Source of the DNA: VGPE01 sp031431395
GTDB lineage: Bacteria > Chloroflexota > Limnocylindria > Limnocylindrales > CSP1-4
Assembly (NCBI GenBank): GCA_031431395.1
Contig: JANPDJ010000219.1
Span: 1-19,757 of the forward strand
Reading direction: 5' to 3'
DNA: 19,757 bases
In this document: positions 14,501 to 19,757 of the stretch, piece by piece
Layout: the number at the start of each line of letters is the position of its first letter
Position numbering within the stretch: the first letter of the stretch is position 1
Position numbers and translations under genes: made by a program
Notes under the pieces: generated by a model
Database searches by the model: none
What the model saw: only the letters and a program-made list of their open reading frames with translations
What the model was told of the DNA's origin: nothing

Positions 14501-14586
14501 TGACGCCGCTCACCCGGCACGACGCGCTCCTCGCAGAGGTCGGCGAAGACCTCGAGGAACTGCCGGCCGGCGTGCCGGTCGCATAG
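11527..14586 (+). CDS. polA: DNA polymerase I
   Basis: A 1019-residue enzyme that fills gaps and removes RNA primers. The 5' nuclease domain is at about 11-295 (LLDGNGLIYRGYFAL, FEADDVIGTL, TGDLDML, KGDTTDNIPGVAGVGDKTAA). A variable Ala/Gly/Pro-rich linker covers about 300-415. An exonuclease-like domain follows, but the D-x-E start motif and the usual Asp after NIK are missing (GHDIKPLL), so proofreading is probably lost, as in Thermus and Bacillus enzymes. The polymerase domain has motif A DYSQIELRV (D770), motif B R819-K823-F827-Y831 in RSMAKMVNFGLAYG, and motif C VHDELLFE (H946, D947). The tail is about 20 residues longer than usual. I chose GTG 11527 because of the -10-like box at 11514; ATG 11554 (MKRLMLLDG) is equally good by homology. 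First gene of a four-gene operon. Confidence 0.95.
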   Translation: MRDLPSDRPMKRLMLLDGNGLIYRGYFALPPLTTSKGELVNAVFGFASIVLRGFQDIGPDYVAVAFDLQGPTFRHDQYAAYKATRQRMPDDLRDQFPKVRRIVAAMGIPVVEMAGFEADDVIGTLTLQAEQLGLDTTIVTGDLDMLQIVSPQVRLMTTRQGVQNTVIYDVAKVEERYGLRPDQMVDFKALKGDTTDNIPGVAGVGDKTAAKLIGQYGTLDAVFSHIDEVTPEKLRAPLLEAKDRVLGSRELLRIVRDVPVKLDLDAAKLDDYDREAVIRLFREFEFRTLIDRLPALAGESPEATYAALRDVRESGSIPAAQVAGRPAGWGPPKEPDATAVPRETRPAGSGTGWRRPTPAGQGAGLQLAMDFDTAGMAGAETAEARPGAAAGEGDAAVPAGSRPSLPADPRAALAAALADPGLIEVVDQGAIGSLRPWLAGQPEIGVALQRDDPRPLHGRTVALAVAAPDGRTVSADGPDAARELRQLVEELDIPVIGHDIKPLLVDRMVDQPSAPATRVAFDTQIAAYILNASLRSQTIADVSAERLDLILPPAAAGLPATAQAGLEALAAIAVVPSLREQLEGDHLDRLFLEIELPLIPVLARMEAVGVALDREALALLDREFGFEIQRLEREIWDDVGHEFNLGSPKQLEQVLFYELNLPKGKRTKTGYSTDASVLEDLRPAHPFIPKLLDWRTYTKLRSTYVEALPLLISAVDERLHTTFHQAVASTGRLSSSDPNLQNIPIRTELGRRIRRAFVAGEPGMTLLAADYSQIELRVLAHVSGDEHLKAAFAAGEDIHRATAARVLRKAPEDVTRDERSMAKMVNFGLAYGMSDFGLSSRANIPRAEAQEFINNYFASYSGISYYMMAIKERAREQGFVTTLLGRRRAIPELQARNAALRGAGERMAINMPIQGTAADIVKIAMIRVDERLRRDGFRARLLLSVHDELLFEVATDEVERLAAMVRETMEGALPLDVPLTVDIKVGIDWEGMTPLTRHDALLAEVGEDLEELPAGVPVA

Positions 14587-14595
14587 GTCCGAGGG

Positions 14596-15689
14596 ATGCC
14601 CGAACTCCCCGAAGTGGAGACCGTTGCGCGCGACCTCGGACCGTTGATCAGCGGCGCCGTGATCTCCGGTGTGCGCTGCGACTGGCCGCGCACGATCCGC
14701 GGCGAGGACGAAGAAGGGTTCGCGGAGACGGTGATCGGCCGGACGATGGAGGGCACGGGCCGGCGGGCGAAGCTGCTCCTGGTCCACCTGTCGGGCGAGC
14801 TGCTCCTCGCGATCCACCTCAAGATGACCGGCCAGTTGTTCGTGGTCCCGCGGGGGACCCCGCAGGATCGCCACGTGCACCTCGTGCTCGAATTCGCCGA
14901 CGGTCGTGAGCTGCGGTTCCGGGACATGCGGAAATTCGGGCGCGTGGGGGTCTATCCGCAGGCGGTCCTGGAGGGGGGCGCTGCCGCGCGGGAGCTGGGT
15001 GGCGGGGACGTCTTCGAGCTGGGTCCGGAGCCGCTCGACCCCGCGTTCACCCAGGCGCGGTTCCGTGCCCACATCGCCGGCCGCCGGGGCCGCCTGAAGT
15101 CGCTCCTGACCGATCAGGCCTTCATCGCCGGCATCGGCAACATCTACGCGGACGAGGCGCTCTGGCGCGCACGGCTGCATCCATTGCGCAGCGCCGGGTC
15201 GCTGCGACGCGACGACCTGGACCGGCTCTATGCCGCCATCACCTCTGTGCTGGCCGAGGCGATCGCGTTCCGGGGATCGTCAATCGACGACTACACAGCT
15301 CCGGATGGTGATGGCTCCATGCAGGAGCGTCTGCAGGTGTACCAGCGGGCGGGGGAGCCGTGCCCGCGCTGCGCCCGACCGTTGCGACGGGTCGTCCTGG
15401 GCGCGCGCTCCACGCATTTCTGTTCGTGGTGTCAGCGACTCCCGGCGGCCGATCGGGCCGGCGCGGCGAAGATCATTGCGACGGCGGGCGGCGGCGCGCA
15501 CCGGGGCCGCCGCTGGACGGAGATCGGCGGGGAGGGTGCTGTCGGGCTCACGGCCGTGGAGGCAGCCGATGCGGCGCGCCTGGCACGAACGGACCGAACG
15601 CGCCGGGCGGCCGCGACCCGCCGGCGGGCCGCGCGCGAGGCAGGGGCGCCTTCGGCCGGCCGGGCGCCTTCGGCCGGCGGGGCTGCCTG

Positions 15690-15690
<1 letters not shown>
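14596..15690 (+). CDS. mutM: Formamidopyrimidine-DNA glycosylase (Fpg/MutM) with basic C-terminal tail
   Basis: A 364-residue bifunctional glycosylase/AP lyase that removes 8-oxoguanine and other oxidised purines. Pro2 and Glu3 of MPELPEVETV are the catalytic N-terminus, K59 (RRAKLLL) and N182 (AGIGNIYADE) are conserved, and the C-terminal zinc finger C256-x2-C259-x16-C276-x2-C279 is complete with R271 in the finger. The family usually ends just after the finger (about 270-290 residues). Here an extra 83 residues follow, ending in Arg/Ala-rich RTDRTRRAAATRRRAAREAG and a short duplicated APSAG segment; the tail may add non-specific DNA binding. The start lies 9 bases after the polA stop, and the stop overlaps the ABC-F start (TGATG). 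Both arrangements support operon expression. Confidence 0.95.
15644..15678. repeat. 17-base direct repeat in the mutM tail
   Basis: GGGCGCCTTCGGCCGGC occurs at 15644-15660 and 15662-15678, an 18-base period in frame. It encodes the duplicated APSAG residues just before the stop codon. Confidence 0.85.
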
Positions 15691-17752
<2,062 letters not shown>

Positions 17753-17756
<4 letters not shown>

Positions 17757-18445
17757 AGGCGCAGGAGCGCGGAATCGATGGCAGCACGGTCGGGCCGCTG
17801 CTCATTGGGCTGACCGGCCCAATCGGCTGCGGCAAGAGCACGGTGGCCCGCTGGATCACCGAAACCGGCGGCATCGTGGTGGATGCCGACGTCATTGCGC
17901 GGGCGGTGACGGCACCCGGCCAGCCTGGTCACGACGCGGTGCTTGCGCGGTTCGGTGAGTCGTTCCGCGGCCCGGACGGCAACCTTGACCGTGCGGCTTT
18001 GGGTCGCGTGGTGTTCGCGGACGCGGCCGCGCTCGCGGACCTGGAGCGGATCGTCCATCCGCTCGTCAGGCCAAGGATTCTCGCGGCGATCGAGGCGGAA
18101 CGGGCATCCGGTGCGCCCGTGGTGGCCGTGGAGGCGATCCGTCTGATCGAAGGCGGCTACGCGGCGGCGTGCGACGAGGTGTGGCTGGTGACCTGTCTGG
18201 CGGCGGAGCAGGAGGAGCGGCTCGTCGATCGTGGGTTCTCGCGCCCGGATGCGCGCCAGCGCGCGCTGGCCCAGGCAGGGATGACGGAGCGGCTGGCTCC
18301 ACTCGCGACGCGGATCATCGACACGTCAGGCCCCGCTGCCGACGTGCGCCGGCGCGTGGTCCGGCTGCTGGCGGATGCGCGTGCTCGACGCGAGCTTGTT
18401 GTGTGGGACGTGGCGCCGCCCGAAGACGACGCGCACGACGACTGA
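17753..18445 (+). CDS. coaE: Dephospho-CoA kinase
   Basis: A 230-residue enzyme for the last step of coenzyme A synthesis: ATP-dependent phosphorylation of the 3'-OH of dephospho-CoA in the cytosol. The P-loop is LTGPIGCGKSTVARW (20-34). VVDADVIAR (42-50) holds the substrate Asp, the CoA-binding region includes IVHPLVRPRI (100-109), and the lid lies near RLVDRGFSRPDARQR (156-170). The GTG start at 17753 has GAGGAG eight bases upstream and overlaps the ABC-F stop (GTGA), so translation is probably coupled. The N-terminus is about 15 residues longer than most CoaE and the acidic tail PPEDDAHDD is extra. Last gene of the operon; a convergent gene ends 65 bases downstream. Confidence 0.94.
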
Positions 18446-18510
18446 GCCGAACCAGCGGCGGACTCGTGACCGAGGCCCCCCGACGCTGGCCCCGGCCGAA
18501 CCCCCCGGCG

Positions 18511-19458
18511 CTACGGGGTGGTGCTGGGTGCCGGCGAAGTGACGACGGCCTGGACGGGCGTGGGGTTGGGCGTCGGCGGCACGATCGCGGGGCCGATGTT
18601 GATCGCCTGGCCCGGCTGCGGGAAGACCTGCGGCACGGGCAGCGCATAGCGCTGGATGATGATGTTCGTCGTGGCGCCCAGCTTGGAGGCGTCCACGGCC
18701 CGCCTGTCCGAGTCCGGTCGCAGCGCGAAGCTGAACGACGCGTTGCCGGACGCCTGGAGGTGGGCAATCTCTTCAGCCACCTGCTCCGTGACCTTGATCA
18801 CGTAGTACGTGCCTTCCTTGCTGAGCAGCTGGACGTCCTGGTAGGTCACCTTCGTGGCCCGGTCACCATAGGACTGGCCTTCTGCTGTGACCTTCTCGGC
18901 CACGTTGATCGTCGTGGTCATGAAGACGTCCACGTGCTCGCCGGCGACGAGCACGCCGCCCACCGCTCGATCGTCAGGCACGCTGATGGACACGGCACGC
19001 CAGTCCGGCGAATCGGGCGTGACGACTTCACCAGGCTCAAGGATGGCGAGTGCCGCCGTCCCGGCGCTGAAGCTGAAGAGGTTCGAGGTGACAAGCTGGC
19101 CCTGGAGGATCGTAACGCTCGCCGTCCGGCCAATGACCTGCTCCGGCGATGTAAAGGTGCCCTGGGCATTCGTGGGATCCATGGGTACCTCCCGGACGGT
19201 GAGATCGCCCGCGGCGATTTCCGACCGCGCTGAAATCGTATGCGCGGCAACAACCACTGCCAGCCGCGGCACCGACGTGGTCACGGCCGACTGCTGGGCC
19301 CGGGAGACGAGCACGTACGAGCCCACCCCGGCGGCGGCCGCAAGCAGGAGTCCTGCGAAGATGAGCTTGCGGCTTCGCCCCCGGCTCTCGGCCATGCTGG
19401 GCCCCAGTTCGAATTCGGGTGCGATCGTCTGGGACTTCTTCTTCCGGAGAACGGGCAT
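18511..19458 (-). CDS. cpaB: CpaB/RcpC-like Flp (Tad) pilus assembly protein
   Basis: A 315-residue membrane-anchored protein. The ATG at 19458 has GGAG seven bases upstream. Layout: a basic cytoplasmic head (MPVLRKKKSQ), one membrane helix at about 31-52 (KLIFAGLLLAAAAGVGSYVL), an SAF-type domain at about 66-125 (VVVAAHTISARSEIAAGDLT, then PEQVIGRTASVTILQGQLVT), and the CpaB/RcpC domain at about 145-260 with AVSISVPDDRAVGGVLVAGE and HVDVFMTTT. A Pro/Thr-rich tail (PPTPNPTPVQ) ends the protein. CpaB/RcpC proteins work in the periplasmic or extracytoplasmic part of the Tad secretion system that builds Flp pili. No other tad gene is complete here; the locus would continue beyond the right edge. 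Other SAF-domain proteins are an alternative. Confidence 0.82.
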   Translation of the reverse strand: MPVLRKKKSQTIAPEFELGPSMAESRGRSRKLIFAGLLLAAAAGVGSYVLVSRAQQSAVTTSVPRLAVVVAAHTISARSEIAAGDLTVREVPMDPTNAQGTFTSPEQVIGRTASVTILQGQLVTSNLFSFSAGTAALAILEPGEVVTPDSPDWRAVSISVPDDRAVGGVLVAGEHVDVFMTTTINVAEKVTAEGQSYGDRATKVTYQDVQLLSKEGTYYVIKVTEQVAEEIAHLQASGNASFSFALRPDSDRRAVDASKLGATTNIIIQRYALPVPQVFPQPGQAINIGPAIVPPTPNPTPVQAVVTSPAPSTTP

Positions 19459-19664
19459 CTGGTTGCTCCACGAGGCCGGCGGCGAGGGGTGCCGGATGAT
19501 TGATGGACGGAGAGCGGCGATCTGTGGAACGCGGTTCGGCGACGTCGCCCGGCCGCGAAGGGTCCACGGCGGAGTGCTCGGTCGGCCTGAGTGTCACCGG
19601 CGGCCGGAGGTGAAGAAATGGGGCGTTGGTCCTAGTCCATCCGGGTCGATTGGCGCCACCCGTA

Positions 19665-19684
19665 CCACCGTCGTGCGCCGGTGG
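19665..19684 (-). terminator. Small hairpin after the right-edge partial gene
   Basis: CCACCG and CGGTGG (19665-19670 and 19679-19684) form a perfect 6-bp stem with an 8-base loop. On the minus strand it lies just after the stop of the partial gene at the window edge. No T-run follows. Confidence 0.25.
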
Positions 19685-19690
19685 GCGTGG

Positions 19691-19757
19691 TCAGCGGATC
19701 AACTGCACCGAAAGGGCGGCCCCGGCAAAGCCTGGGATGGGGGTGGTGGGCCCGATG
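19691..19757 (-). CDS. 3' end of an unrecognised gene at the right edge
   Basis: On the minus strand the last 21 codons read IGPTTPIPGFAGAALSVQ and then LIR, ending in TGA at 19693-19691. Nearly every third position is G or C, unlike the other two frames, which supports coding. The segment lies 232 bases upstream of the CpaB-like gene on the same strand, where TadE-like or Flp pilin genes are often found, but it is too short to identify. Confidence 0.45.
   Translation of the reverse strand, partial: IGPTTPIPGFAGAALSVQLIR

Noticed and set aside
13822..15180. 452-codon open frame on the minus strand
   Set aside because: It lies antisense to the polA polymerase domain and mutM, whose motifs are unmistakable; long antisense frames are expected in GC-rich DNA.
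15360..15689. N-terminal extension of the ABC-F protein into mutM
   Set aside because: It overlaps the MutM zinc finger and tail in another frame; MSIVRLSGVVREIG at 15690 is the normal family start.
19621..19660. Imperfect palindrome GGTCCTAGTCC as an operator upstream of the CpaB-like gene
   Set aside because: The symmetry is incomplete and there is only one copy, so no regulator site can be claimed.

Overview
The window is very GC-rich with strong G/C bias at third codon positions. It uses ATG, GTG and TTG starts, mostly behind clear Shine-Dalgarno (SD) sites. A lipoprotein with a Pro-Ala-Thr linker, an ECF sigma factor followed by an Ala/Pro-rich membrane protein, a polA-mutM-ABC-F-coaE operon and a CpaB-type pilus gene suggest a high-GC member of Chloroflexota (Limnocylindria-like). 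Actinobacteria are the main alternative. This placement is inference; there is no rRNA to confirm it.

Left part (1-9480): transport and catabolism. The window opens inside an oligopeptide-type ABC permease (DppC-like). It is followed on the same strand by a double-domain amidohydrolase and a PIG-L-family protein. After a 400-base non-coding stretch with hairpins and short repeats comes a TerB-like gene on the minus strand. Divergent from it is a second import operon: a family 5 solute-binding lipoprotein, then DppB- and DppC-type permeases, with a strong hairpin between the lipoprotein and permease genes. No ABC ATPase gene lies in the window, so both permease sets need one encoded elsewhere. 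Downstream is the decayed remnant of a cis-prenyltransferase gene that lost its middle, and then, on the minus strand, a DapA-family aldolase/lyase gene directly behind a tRNA-Leu gene.

Middle (9500-11500): tRNA-Leu(CAA), with CCA encoded, diverges from an ECF sigma factor gene. The next gene encodes a two-pass membrane protein with an anti-sigma-like cytoplasmic head and a long Ala/Pro/Ser/Thr-rich external region.

Right part (11500-18445): a tightly packed operon of DNA polymerase I, formamidopyrimidine-DNA glycosylase with a long basic tail, a two-domain ABC-F ATPase and dephospho-CoA kinase, joined by a 9-base gap, a TGATG overlap and a GTGA overlap. The first two genes fit base-excision repair (MutM removes oxidised purines, Pol I fills gaps).

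Right edge (18511-19757): on the minus strand, a CpaB/RcpC-like pilus-assembly protein and the last codons of an upstream gene, probably the edge of a Tad/Flp pilus locus.

The observations most worth following are the prenyltransferase gene with an apparent microhomology deletion, the amidohydrolase with one catalytic and one apparently dead half, the PIG-L protein lacking key active-site residues, and the tRNA placed 24 bases before a coding start. I did not find a clearly novel defence or mobile system.
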